Below are positions 36,176-45,607 of a stretch of DNA of 64,000 bases, piece after piece. Source of the stretch: CAWCOU01 sp963797335 (GTDB lineage: Bacteria; Pseudomonadota; Gammaproteobacteria; JAURND01); the NCBI GenBank assembly GCA_963797335.1, contig CAWCOU010000008.1, positions 310,001 to 374,000 on the forward strand, in the 5' to 3' direction. The translations under genes were made by a program, and so were the position numbers. The notes below the pieces were generated by a model. That model had not been told where the DNA came from. It ran no database searches and saw only the letters and a program-made list of their open reading frames with translations. Position 1 is the first letter of the stretch, and each line of letters begins with the position of its first letter.

Positions 36176-37240
36176 TTAGTTGACTCGCGGATCGAGTTCA
36201 CCTGCGTGATAGCGCTGCGCCATTTTTTCTAATGAGCAGACTCGAATTTTTCCAGCATTTCCTGCCGCACCAAATGCTTCATACCGTGCTTTACATATCT
36301 CAGTCATTGCTTTAGTCGATACACCTAAATACTTGCGCGGATCAAATTCAGAAGGGTTTTCACTCATATAACGGCGGATAGCCCCCGTCGCTGCCAGCCG
36401 CAAATCCGTATCAATATTAATCTTACGGACACCGTGCCGAATGCCCTCTTGGATTTCTTTTACTGGCACACCGTAGGTTTCGTGAATATCACCACCAAAT
36501 TCGTTAATGACGGCCAACCAATCCTGGGGTACCGATGAAGAACCGTGCATCACTAAATGCGTATCGGGAATACGGGCATGAATGGCTTTAATGCGGTCAA
36601 TAGCCAAAATATCACCGGTAGGCGGTCGGCTGAACTTATATGCACCATGGCTAGTACCTATGGCAATGGCCAATGCATCCACTTTCGTGGCTTTAACAAA
36701 TCGTGCGGCTTCATCCGGATCAGTCAGCAACTGATCGTGCGAAAGAATGCCTTCTGCTCCAGAACCATCTTCGTCACCGGCCCGGCTTGTTTCCAATGAA
36801 CCCAGGCAGCCTAATTCCCCCTCCACAGAAACACCGCCAGCATGAGCCATAAACACGGTTTTCTGAGTGACATCGACATTGTATTCGAAGGATGAAGGGG
36901 TTTTCATATCCGCTTCCAGAGAACCATCCATCATCACCGAGGTGAAACCTAATTGGATGGAGCGCTGGCAAACATCCGGAGCGGAGCCATGATCTTGGTG
37001 CATACAAATGGGGATGTGTGGCCATTCTTCGACAGCGGCCACGATGAGCTGCCGGATAAATGCAGCACCTGCGTATTTACGTGCCCCAGCCGAGGCCTGA
37101 ATAATGACTGGGCTGTCAGTCGCATCCGCCGCCAACATGATGGCACGGATTTGTTCGAGATTATTTGCATTAAACGCCGGCACACCATAACCGTGTTCCG
37201 CCGCGTGATCCAGCAACTGACGCAAAGAGATAAGAGCCAT
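36176..37240 (-). CDS. fba: class II fructose-bisphosphate aldolase
   Basis: Zinc-dependent aldolase of glycolysis/gluconeogenesis, 354 residues from ATG 37240, which follows AAAGGTAG. The start ALISLRQLLDHAAEHGYGVPA and ICMHQDHGS (zinc His and catalytic Asp), GTSHGAYKF (zinc His), VMHGSSSVP and KINIDTDLRLA (substrate loops) match the Calvin-cycle/CbbA subtype. An in-frame start 10 codons upstream is less likely. Confidence 0.95.
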   Translation of the reverse strand: MALISLRQLLDHAAEHGYGVPAFNANNLEQIRAIMLAADATDSPVIIQASAGARKYAGAAFIRQLIVAAVEEWPHIPICMHQDHGSAPDVCQRSIQLGFTSVMMDGSLEADMKTPSSFEYNVDVTQKTVFMAHAGGVSVEGELGCLGSLETSRAGDEDGSGAEGILSHDQLLTDPDEAARFVKATKVDALAIAIGTSHGAYKFSRPPTGDILAIDRIKAIHARIPDTHLVMHGSSSVPQDWLAVINEFGGDIHETYGVPVKEIQEGIRHGVRKINIDTDLRLAATGAIRRYMSENPSEFDPRKYLGVSTKAMTEICKARYEAFGAAGNAGKIRVCSLEKMAQRYHAGELDPRVN

Positions 37241-37484
37241 AGTAGCTACCTTTTTATAGTGAGTAATCAATGTAAGTGGGGCCGAAGTATACCTAAACTT
37301 GATCGTTAAATCACCTACCCGGCAAATCCCACTGTTTGCTTCCTGTGGTCACGCCCCTTTCTTGATAAGCCACTCTCGTATAAGGGAATTGTTGGCTAAT
37401 CGACCACAGAAATGTCAATAGCTTACGCATTATGATACAATATCTTTATAAATACTGCATTCATCCATCTTCAGAGGTTTTTCA

Positions 37485-38090
37485 ATGTCAGATAAGTCGC
37501 GCGCTAACGAAGGCAATAAAGCTAGAATAGATGCCAGCTCCTTATGGGAAGAGCGTCTGCTAGGGAATGACCTGGGGGAGATCGATTGGGATAGACCGGT
37601 TAGCCATGAAGATGTGAACTACCTCTTACGGCTTTATCCATTTGTGCAAATGATTAACAGCGAAGCGGTTTGGGAGGAGACAGTCATTCCTCAATTCAGT
37701 AAGGCGCCTTGCGGCTGGCTGATTCATGACTACGGGCAAGCCATGAGCGTTTCTAGAGGTAACTATTTATTTGGCGACGCTCACCCCGAATTAACTGATG
37801 AGGATGAGGGTGGTGAAGGCGGCGATGCCGATGGCACAGTCACCAAACAAACCTTTGACACCGCGGAAGCGATGGTCGCCAGGGCCATTGACAAAGGCTG
37901 GGCCGGCATTGAAATTATTGCCGGTACTGATTTTATGAAATGGTCGGTTTGGGTAGCAGCACAAATCCGTGGCTACACGTTACTGGGTTATGAGCCCAAT
38001 AGACAAGAAAAGGAAAAATACGAACGCGTGCGACGAATGTTAAAATCAAAAGAGACAGGCTACCAACCCGGCGCCGCACCTTCCGGATAA
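37485..38090 (+). CDS. LPD7-like domain protein, orphan
   Basis: A 201-residue soluble protein of unknown function, preceded by AGAGG. Residues 1-90 are not recognised. A Glu/Asp/Gly-rich linker (DEDEGGEGGDADG) leads to a C-terminal unit: QTFDTAEAMVARAIDKGWAG, then IEIIAGTDFMKWSVWVAAQIR and GYTLLGYEPNRQE. This pattern (helix, KGW, strand, G-x-x-x-F, W-x-x-A, RGY, GYEP) matches LPD7, a domain known from conjugative relaxases and other polyvalent proteins and also present in Legionellales proteins. Here it stands without a relaxase. Upstream, TGTCAA-N17-TACAAT could be a promoter. Confidence 0.7.
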   Translation: MSDKSRANEGNKARIDASSLWEERLLGNDLGEIDWDRPVSHEDVNYLLRLYPFVQMINSEAVWEETVIPQFSKAPCGWLIHDYGQAMSVSRGNYLFGDAHPELTDEDEGGEGGDADGTVTKQTFDTAEAMVARAIDKGWAGIEIIAGTDFMKWSVWVAAQIRGYTLLGYEPNRQEKEKYERVRRMLKSKETGYQPGAAPSG

Positions 38091-38228
38091 TAGCTCAGCC
38101 CCAGGATGGAAACATTCGTATTTTGCCGATTTTGGTGGGAAAATTTTTCTCACCAAACTCGACTAAAATCCGACCGTTTGTGCCAAAGATATGAGGTGCT
38201 TGAGCTCACCCTTCCGATGGATAAAAGT

Positions 38229-39143
38229 TTAAAATATCCGTAAAGGCTGCGAAGGGGGAGGCGGTGGCGGTGTTTTCTCTTCGGTTTTCTTCGGGCATAT
38301 TTGTTGCATTTTCTTTTTCTTCTGATTTTTTCTTTCTTCGGCTTCCAGTATCCAGCGCAACATTAATCCTTTCTTTTTTCTTTTCTTTCGTTTATCAGCA
38401 AATTCTAGACCTTCCTTTAATGTCTTCATTTTTTTGGTTTTTTCTGCTAACGATTTCTTGCGCTTAACGGTATTTTTTAGCTTCACTGCCCCACTCGCTA
38501 GCCGTAATTCTTGGTCGTGCTTCTTCTCTTCTGCTTTTTTTTGATTCCTAACTGCCGTAGGGTTGGGGGAAGGAACAAGCTGAGGCGATGGCTTCTGGTT
38601 CGGGTCTGCTGTCTGCTGTTTGGTAGCGACCGCTTCTTCCCCAGCCTCTTTTTTATCTTGAAAGCGATTAGGATTAGTCCAATCGGCTTGCAGTGCCGCT
38701 TTATATTGGTGCTGTGGCGGAGTAATCGCGATAGGAGTCCCTTCAGCAACAGCCACATTTTTAGCCGTTTTGATGGGACTTAAATTCGGTTTGATTTGAT
38801 GCCCGTCCAGTAATTGTTCTATCTTCAAGCCATCGGTGTTTAATAGCGGTTTGACTTCCAGCTCCGCAACAGATGACAGGCCATGCTGCAGCCGTTTATT
38901 GGGTTCCCCGATCATTGTCTCAGCAAGTGGTTGCCCTTGCTCTGGACGCGCGCGCATTTGCTTTTTGCTGTTCTCTATTTCCAGAATAACCCGAGCATAG
39001 GTGTTTTCGAGCTCATCAAGCTCCTGGACTGAAACCCTATTTTCAGTGTTCAACTGGTTGGATCCTAACGTTGTCGAGACTTTACGATTCATACTATTTT
39101 TCATATCCAGTGAACAATTAATTTCATCCGTACCAGAATGCAT
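38229..39143 (-). CDS. lysine-rich disordered orphan protein
   Basis: A 304-residue protein, not recognised. The start ATG at 39143 lies just after GGAG. The N-terminal 60 residues contain a short helix (VQELDELENTYARVILEIEN). The middle is Gln/Pro/Lys-rich and disordered. The last 100 residues are dominated by Lys/Arg clusters (VKRKKSLAEKTKKMK; DKRKKRKKKG), then a run of six prolines before the end. The clusters look like nucleic-acid-binding or nuclear-targeting segments. It is followed upstream by a second Lys-rich gene; a palindromic repeat lies between them. Confidence 0.65.
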   Translation of the reverse strand: MHSGTDEINCSLDMKNSMNRKVSTTLGSNQLNTENRVSVQELDELENTYARVILEIENSKKQMRARPEQGQPLAETMIGEPNKRLQHGLSSVAELEVKPLLNTDGLKIEQLLDGHQIKPNLSPIKTAKNVAVAEGTPIAITPPQHQYKAALQADWTNPNRFQDKKEAGEEAVATKQQTADPNQKPSPQLVPSPNPTAVRNQKKAEEKKHDQELRLASGAVKLKNTVKRKKSLAEKTKKMKTLKEGLEFADKRKKRKKKGLMLRWILEAEERKNQKKKKMQQICPKKTEEKTPPPPPPSQPLRIF

Positions 39144-39189
39144 CACCACTCCGCTGCTGCGTCATTCCACGCCTTGTCCACATTCCATT

Positions 39190-39298
39190 ACGTCGTCCCG
39201 CGGCTTGTCCGCGGGATCCAGAGATGCATGATACATTTCATCTTTTCGACAAGCCTTCACTTCTTTCTGGATCCCGCGGACAAGCCGCGGGACGACGT
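39190..39298. repeat. palindromic repeat element, family B, copy 3
   Basis: A 109-bp element with perfect 32-bp inverted arms (39190-39221, 39267-39298) starting ACGTCGTCCCGCGGCTTGTC. It is the best-preserved copy of the family (others at 9481 and 13145), which suggests the most recent mobility. It lies between the two Lys-rich orphan genes. Confidence 0.92.
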
Positions 39299-39312
39299 AG
39301 AGAAGCTGCTGC

Positions 39313-41283
39313 TCATCCACTCCAACTCCCAAGTGTTAAACCCGCTCCTACGGCAGCAGCTTTCTCCAGCAATTGTTTTTTTATGGTTGACGCCACCCAA
39401 CCCGGGGGTTTGGATGCTTCTCGATTTTCCGTTCGCTGCTGTTGCAATTCTTTTTGTCTCCTTAATTGATTACTTTGTTGCTGCTGATTTAAGAGTAAGA
39501 GCTTTTCGTCTTCTAGCTTTTGAGCGTTTGGGTTCGTTGTCCCCGGCTTAGGAGTAGGCGTAGTTTGCGCTGCTCTCTGCTCCTGGGTGTGTTCTACCGC
39601 TTCCTTTTTAGACTCTGATTTCTCTTTTACCACTTCATTCTTTACTTCCTGCTGCCCACTTACTGACCACGTTCTGTTTGCCATCGTGGGCTGTGGTGCA
39701 GGGGTTGTCGACCGGAGGGAAACCCCATCAGCACGAGCAGCAACACCACCCCGATTCTCAGGTCTTAAGTCTGCTTTTATTGTGCCGTCTTCTCCCCGAA
39801 CCTGACGCAGTTCATCGCCATTCGCGCTAGTTAATGATCTTACCTGTTTAGGCGCTTCCACCTCAGGGCTTGCTTTCTTCTCACTCGCTTTTTCTTGTTT
39901 TGGTTTTTTTGTGTCCTCCGGTGCGATGACAGGTCGCCGCGCAGACTTGTAATTCTCTGCCATCTTATTGGCTTTTTCCACTACAGCAACTGGCAAGATT
40001 TTCGGATTTACCTTCAATCCTTCTCTCTTTAATGTATATAATTTATCCTCCAACAAATCTGGGAATTCTTTTGGATTAACCGCTTTATTCTTCTTTCGCA
40101 AATCATTGCGCACCAAAGCGGCGGCCATTTGTAATTGCACTAATTCTTTTTTCTGCTGCTCATTGCCTTTAAAATCAATGATCTTAACTCTTTTCCCGGT
40201 CGCGATTAGCGATTTCAGCGCATCCGTGCCTTTAGGACCAAAATTGCGAATAGTGGCCACTCCTTTCATATCTGGATTTTGCTTCATGCTCGCCTGGAAA
40301 TAACGATTAATCACATCCTGGTATTGTCTTGCATTTTTTACATTTTCGGTGATTTTAGAATCTTTGCTGCCAACGCTCTTTAACGTGGCTTTGACGTTGG
40401 CATCTAACTTGGGTTGGACTTTATCTAGTACCGATTTAGGGAGAAGGTCAGTGCCCACTTTTTCCGCTAATAATTTGGCAAAGTCCTGTGGTTTCACGGG
40501 GGGTTGTTGCTTACGAAGTGTTTCAGCTGCTTTATTGAGCCTGTCTAAAGCCTCTTTTTCTTCAGCAGTGCCCTTAAAATCTTTGATCGTGACTTTAACG
40601 CCAGCCGCAATTAAGGTTTTTATGGCATCGACGCCGTTTGAATCAAATTTTCGGATAGTGGCCGTGGTTTTGGTGGGGGTACGGCCCTTTTTATTGATAT
40701 TGTCCAACAAGATATCAGCTGCTGCTTGAAAAGTTTTTTCGTCAATTGGTTTTCCTTTCTCATTTTTCAAGCGATAACTGGTCTTACCAAACCAACCCGG
40801 CACCACTTGCGGTAGTTTCATGTTTTGCTGAATTTTATCAGCTGCTTTTCCCCGAACGGATTTCGGCAACATGTCATAAGGGTTGACAGCCATTCCCGCT
40901 TTTTTCATTTGCTTCAGCTGCTTGAACAACATTTCGCTGAATTGATCAGGCGCGACTTTTTTATTTTTTGCCTGCAACGAATCCCTGAGGGCATCGGCTG
41001 CATACTTTAGCATCAGTAAATCTTTATTCTTATTATCAGCGCAGTTCACTAACTTTACTTGAGCTCCGGTGGCAATCAATGCTTTTATCGAATCCATGCC
41101 TTTTTTGCCCGTGTTACTCACCGTAAACGAGGCTTTTTGCAAGGATTGGGCTTTCGGGTGTTTTTTAAAATAGGAGTTTACCGCATTATCGACAGCGCGA
41201 TCGTAGCCGCTTTCTGTTCTTTTGGTCACATTAAATCGGGTCGAATCAAGCTTCACGCCAGATTTTAATTTGGGTTTTGCCAT
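39313..41283 (-). CDS. orphan protein with three internal repeats, candidate effector
   Basis: A 656-residue protein from ATG 41283 (MAKPKLKSGVKLD); an upstream in-frame start is less likely. Three repeats of about 120 residues occupy residues 15-460. Each carries a core like GMDSIKALIATGAQVKLV, GVDAIKTLIAAGVKVTIKDF or GTDALKSLIATGKRVKIIDF, then a helix and the linker VxPxxF. The strand-helix-strand-helix pattern recalls the LPD7-like unit encoded 1.2 kb away (inference). The last 200 residues are disordered and Gln/Lys/Pro-rich (LLLLNQQQQSNQLRRQKEL). There is no signal peptide. Confidence 0.75.
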   Translation of the reverse strand: MAKPKLKSGVKLDSTRFNVTKRTESGYDRAVDNAVNSYFKKHPKAQSLQKASFTVSNTGKKGMDSIKALIATGAQVKLVNCADNKNKDLLMLKYAADALRDSLQAKNKKVAPDQFSEMLFKQLKQMKKAGMAVNPYDMLPKSVRGKAADKIQQNMKLPQVVPGWFGKTSYRLKNEKGKPIDEKTFQAAADILLDNINKKGRTPTKTTATIRKFDSNGVDAIKTLIAAGVKVTIKDFKGTAEEKEALDRLNKAAETLRKQQPPVKPQDFAKLLAEKVGTDLLPKSVLDKVQPKLDANVKATLKSVGSKDSKITENVKNARQYQDVINRYFQASMKQNPDMKGVATIRNFGPKGTDALKSLIATGKRVKIIDFKGNEQQKKELVQLQMAAALVRNDLRKKNKAVNPKEFPDLLEDKLYTLKREGLKVNPKILPVAVVEKANKMAENYKSARRPVIAPEDTKKPKQEKASEKKASPEVEAPKQVRSLTSANGDELRQVRGEDGTIKADLRPENRGGVAARADGVSLRSTTPAPQPTMANRTWSVSGQQEVKNEVVKEKSESKKEAVEHTQEQRAAQTTPTPKPGTTNPNAQKLEDEKLLLLNQQQQSNQLRRQKELQQQRTENREASKPPGWVASTIKKQLLEKAAAVGAGLTLGSWSG

Positions 41284-41565
41284 AAATTGGGTCTCAAGTA
41301 GTAGCTTCCATTCTTGTTTTTCGTTTAGAATCAACGTCTTTGGTTTTAAAACGCAGACAATCAAGGCTAAAAATGATGAGGTATTCCCCTTTTCAATATA
41401 ACCAAGGGAAAATCCTTTTTATTTATTGTAACTTGTGAATCTTAAGAGAATCTGAGTGACGACCTCATAATTTGCTAAAAAATGGTATTTCTACTAATCA
41501 CAGCATAGAAAACCCACGCTAAATGTGAAATACTTTACCCGATATGGATTATCTAAGGAACTATT

Positions 41566-42669
41566 ATGCAAATCGTAGCCATTACCATTGGGACCCTAAA
41601 TATACCACTCATTCGGCCTTTCATTACTGCCGTTCGCCGCACAGATCATGTGGAAGATGTCGTGGTCATGATTAAAACCGATAGTGGCGCTATCGGTTAC
41701 GGTTCCGCAGCCGCAACGCCCGCCATTACCGGCGAAACATCTGCTTCTATTATTCACGCCATCCAAACCTTGATTGCGCCAAAATTAATCGGGCGTTCTA
41801 TCGACGATTTTAATCAGTTACTGCACGATGTGACAACAGCTGTTAAGAAAAATAGTTCCGCCAAGGCCGCCGTTGATATAGCGCTGCATGACCTGTTTGC
41901 ACAACATTGTCAGCTGCCCTTATACAAATTGTTAGGCGCTGCAACTAACAAAATTGCCACCAGCATCATGATTAGTGTCAAAGATACCGCTGCCATGGTC
42001 ACTGACGCCAAGGCATTCGTCAAGCAAGGATTTTCGACGTTAAAAATAAAAGTCGGTTTAAATCCCCTTGATGATGTTGAACGTATCAAAGCAATTCGCC
42101 TTGCCGTTGGCGACCAAATAAAAATAGTCGTGGATGCCAATCAAGGCTGGACAACGAATCAAGCCGTGCAAACTATTATGCAATTGGAAAAAGAAAATTT
42201 AATGCTGACATTTATTGAACAACCGGTGCCCGCTCCAGACCTCACACAGTTAAAATTTGTTCATGATAAAGTGAATAGTTTTATCATGGCAGACGAATCC
42301 TGTTTTTCTCCCGAAGACGCTATGGCTATTGCTAGAACCCATGCCAGTGATGGCATCAATATCAAACTAATGAAATCCGGCGGTATTTATAACGCCAACG
42401 CGATTTACCACATTGCCCGTAGTGCCCATATCGATTGCATGGTTGGCTGCATGCTGGAATCTCCAATCGGTATCGCAGCCATGGCCAGCTTTGCCCTCAG
42501 CAAACCGGATATTCTACTCGCCGATTTAGACCCCATCGCCTTAATTAAACAAAATCCGGTACTTGGCGGCGCACAATTGCAGGGGAATGAAGTGGTATTA
42601 TCCGATCAACCAGGCCTGGGTATTCAAGGTCTCCGAGAAGGATTTACCATAGCTGTAGAACTCAGTTAA
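41566..42669 (+). CDS. L-Ala-D/L-Glu (dipeptide) epimerase
   Basis: Enolase-superfamily enzyme of the muconate-lactonizing/dipeptide-epimerase group, 367 residues. The catalytic Lys pair is in TLKIKVG, the metal ligands in VVDANQGW, IEQPVP and ADESCF, and the second-side Lys in GINIKLMKSGG. The C-terminal CMLESPIGIAA loop fits Ala-Glu epimerases that recycle murein peptides. It is cytosolic. AAGGAAC precedes the ATG. Its job could link with the exported D-Ala-D-Ala dipeptidase at 2.8 kb, but the genes are far apart. Confidence 0.92.
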   Translation: MQIVAITIGTLNIPLIRPFITAVRRTDHVEDVVVMIKTDSGAIGYGSAAATPAITGETSASIIHAIQTLIAPKLIGRSIDDFNQLLHDVTTAVKKNSSAKAAVDIALHDLFAQHCQLPLYKLLGAATNKIATSIMISVKDTAAMVTDAKAFVKQGFSTLKIKVGLNPLDDVERIKAIRLAVGDQIKIVVDANQGWTTNQAVQTIMQLEKENLMLTFIEQPVPAPDLTQLKFVHDKVNSFIMADESCFSPEDAMAIARTHASDGINIKLMKSGGIYNANAIYHIARSAHIDCMVGCMLESPIGIAAMASFALSKPDILLADLDPIALIKQNPVLGGAQLQGNEVVLSDQPGLGIQGLREGFTIAVELS

Positions 42670-42724
42670 TTGGCTGAAACACACTGCCCCAACATTCATG
42701 CCGAGGCAATGTTAGGACAGGGCT

Positions 42725-45478
42725 CTAATTAATACTGTTACCGTTCGTATTACCTATAAATTGAGAGCCAGTGAGATCCGGTGGGTTGTTGGTGAGATTA
42801 ATGGTTTCAATGCCAAAATTACCATTGTTGGCAAAAGTTGAATTAATGGCCTTTAGGATCAATGTACCCGCGGAGTTTTGGGCAAAAATCCCATCATTCA
42901 CATTCTCGTTAAACGTTGAGTTATTGGTCGTCAGGTTAAATGTGCCGCTTGAGTTATTTTGAGCAAAAATCCCATCACCTTCATTACCGGTAGCAGCTGA
43001 TCCATTCCCGTTAAACTCTGAGTTATTGGTCGTCAGGTTAAATACGCCAGTATAATTATTTTGAGCCAGAATCCCATTAACGCTATTATCGTTAAATGTT
43101 GAGTTATTGGCTGTTATGTTTAATGTGCCAGTATAGGCATTTTGAGCATTAATCCCGTTACTGGTATTATCGTTAAATGTTGAGTTATTAACGGCTACAT
43201 TAAATGAGCTGCCGACATTTACAATCATAAGACCATCGGAATTCCCATTAAAAGTTGAATTATAGGTAGTTAGAGTAATCGGGCCGCCAGAAGGACCATT
43301 AGATATGGCCAAACCCTCTCCCCCATTTCCATTTACGGTCGAATTTTTAAAGGTCATGTTTATCGTTCCGTTTTCTTTAGCTATTTGAGCGCCAACCTGG
43401 CTGTTATCATCGAAGCTCGACTTATCAATGAATATATTAGCTGTGCTATAAGCTATGACATCCATACCTACTGCGTCCCCATTAAAGCTGGATTTTTTGA
43501 TGAATAAATTGAATAACTCGCCGTTACTTAGGCCTTGGGTTATTAATAAGCCATCCCCAATTCCGTTATCATTAAATTGAGAAGAATCAATGTTCATGTT
43601 GAGAGTACCGATGTTGTTAACATCAGCTAACTCAAGACCCACAGAATTATTATTAAAGGTAGAATGACGAATAACCATATTCGTTTGGGCATTGGTATTC
43701 CCTATTGTGATGATATCAGCACCCTCATTAAGATTATTATCCAAGGCAGAGCGATTAATAGCTAAATTAAATACCAAGTCACTGGTGTTTTCAACTTCGG
43801 CAAGAAGACCGCTATGACCATTGCCACTGAGGCTGGAATAGTTAATAGCTAAATTAAATACGGAGTCACTGGCGTTTTCAACTTCGGCAGAAAGACCGTC
43901 ACTACCATTGCCACTGAGGCTGGAATTATTAATAGCGACATTCATTACACTGCCTTCGCCGGTTTCTCCTAATACAATGCCATTAGTATTGTTATTTAAT
44001 GTCGAAGTATTCACCTCCAGATTGAGCATGCCACCGTCGTTATTATCAGCCTCTATCGCGTTGCTAAATCGGGTATTGCTAATATCGGTGTTGTTTACCT
44101 TCATACTGACCTGGCCGGTCCCGATATTATTCAGGAACATGGCGTCGCCACCCCCAGCCCCGCCCATGATTCGAATAGAGGTCACGACAATATCAGAGTT
44201 AACGGAGTCGACCGTCCAAACAAACCCGTTTCCTTCTGGGCCATCAAAATCAAACACCGGCCGATTATTACCACTGGCTGGCTGCACGAATAATCTGCCC
44301 TTGTAGCTTTGGCGCCCGTAGAGGCTGTCATTCATGAGATCAATTTCGGTGCTGGAAACATAAGAGCCCAAATTACCATTAAAGAAGAAGTTGGTATTGC
44401 CCTTACCATTCGCATCATCGACGTTTGATTGGGTTAAACCAATGTAAGGATGTTCGTAAGTGCCCTCACCCGTGACACCACCGGGAGAACCATCCGGCAA
44501 GAAGAACGAAATATCATCCATGACCACACCAAAATCGCCAGTCGCTTTGGTTTGTCTCAGAATGGGTTGTGCCGTATGTGAACCGCCACCCACTGCAATC
44601 AAGTTACGCTGAATGGGATCGACCATCCGTTGCGTGAGATCACCGGAGAAGCGCTGCGGCGTGTGGCGGCCGCCGAAGTGATAAGCCAGGCCTACTTTAA
44701 CCGTATTGTGTGCCCAGTTGTCATAACCCTCACTGACATCGACATCTAAACGGTCAGTCACTGGCAGTTCGAGACGCGCTACACCGCCGGTAATATCCTG
44801 CGCATCTTTAGGGCTGAAGTGATAACCACCGAGGTAGATTTTAGGACTGTCTTTGACAGGCAACCGGAAACCGAACTGCACATCTTCACCGACACCAACC
44901 GATTCATAGGTATTAAACAGCTGATCGTATTCGGTGTGTTCGACAAAACTGACCGAATCGTAATCGCCAATGTCACTACCAAAAGCACTACCCGTAGCAA
45001 CCCGCTGAGAGCCGGTGGGAATGTACACGTTAGCACTAAAATCTACCGTATCACCTAACCGCTCCACACCCGGGCTGACGAACCAGAAAGAATGACCCGC
45101 AGGGGAATGGTTGTAATCCCCGAACACATAAGCGCCTAAGAGGCCGTTATCGGTTAACTTACGTCCACCCAAACCCAGCGCCGCAGAATAATCATTCCCG
45201 TTATGGTAAAGCGCCTGAGGATCGACATAAAAAAAGCCGGTGCTCTGACCCGCCAGCGGTAACATCGCATCGCCATAGCCCGTGGTGAGATCACCGCTCA
45301 ACCCAGTGATGGATACCCCCGGCGTGTAAGGAAGAAACGTATTGGCATTACTCGCATCCGTATAGGAATTCGCAAACGCATGGCCCACCAAAAAGAAACA
45401 GCTGCCGACAACGGCGCTCTTGCTCAATTTTTGGCAGTTATAGAAAAATGAAGAAGGGAAAAAAGAATACTGTGCCAT
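42725..45478 (-). CDS. inverse autotransporter with beta-helix passenger
   Basis: Outer-membrane adhesin-like protein of 917 residues; the start follows AGGAGGT. An N-terminal signal sequence (about 1-38, ending GHAFA) leads to an inverse-autotransporter beta-barrel at about 60-275, with LGGRKLTDNGLLGAYVFGDY, a central VEHTEYDQLF region and VKVGLAYHFGGRH closing the barrel. A linker then a C-terminal passenger (400-917) of about 20-residue coils such as NSTFNDNTSNGINAQNAYTG, a right-handed parallel beta-helix rich in Asn. This is the intimin/invasin secretion topology but with a beta-helix instead of Ig-like domains. Confidence 0.88.
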   Translation of the reverse strand: MAQYSFFPSSFFYNCQKLSKSAVVGSCFFLVGHAFANSYTDASNANTFLPYTPGVSITGLSGDLTTGYGDAMLPLAGQSTGFFYVDPQALYHNGNDYSAALGLGGRKLTDNGLLGAYVFGDYNHSPAGHSFWFVSPGVERLGDTVDFSANVYIPTGSQRVATGSAFGSDIGDYDSVSFVEHTEYDQLFNTYESVGVGEDVQFGFRLPVKDSPKIYLGGYHFSPKDAQDITGGVARLELPVTDRLDVDVSEGYDNWAHNTVKVGLAYHFGGRHTPQRFSGDLTQRMVDPIQRNLIAVGGGSHTAQPILRQTKATGDFGVVMDDISFFLPDGSPGGVTGEGTYEHPYIGLTQSNVDDANGKGNTNFFFNGNLGSYVSSTEIDLMNDSLYGRQSYKGRLFVQPASGNNRPVFDFDGPEGNGFVWTVDSVNSDIVVTSIRIMGGAGGGDAMFLNNIGTGQVSMKVNNTDISNTRFSNAIEADNNDGGMLNLEVNTSTLNNNTNGIVLGETGEGSVMNVAINNSSLSGNGSDGLSAEVENASDSVFNLAINYSSLSGNGHSGLLAEVENTSDLVFNLAINRSALDNNLNEGADIITIGNTNAQTNMVIRHSTFNNNSVGLELADVNNIGTLNMNIDSSQFNDNGIGDGLLITQGLSNGELFNLFIKKSSFNGDAVGMDVIAYSTANIFIDKSSFDDNSQVGAQIAKENGTINMTFKNSTVNGNGGEGLAISNGPSGGPITLTTYNSTFNGNSDGLMIVNVGSSFNVAVNNSTFNDNTSNGINAQNAYTGTLNITANNSTFNDNSVNGILAQNNYTGVFNLTTNNSEFNGNGSAATGNEGDGIFAQNNSSGTFNLTTNNSTFNENVNDGIFAQNSAGTLILKAINSTFANNGNFGIETINLTNNPPDLTGSQFIGNTNGNSIN

Positions 45479-45607
45479 GCTGCGACCTCCTGGATTGCTT
45501 GTGACATGTTAGATTTGAATCAATTAATTATCGCAACATTGAAAACCATTTGCAAGTGCGCCCCTAGCAGAAGGCTTCACTTTGGTACGGAGAGTTAAAG
45601 GCTTTAA

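Noticed and set aside
37380..37484. PmrA-like box before the LPD7-like gene
   Set aside because: No pair of TTAAT half-sites with correct spacing; only a weak generic promoter.
42725..44200. Tandem-repeat region considered as CRISPR or minisatellite
   Set aside because: The repeats are in-frame coils of a beta-helix protein, diverged and without uniform spacers.
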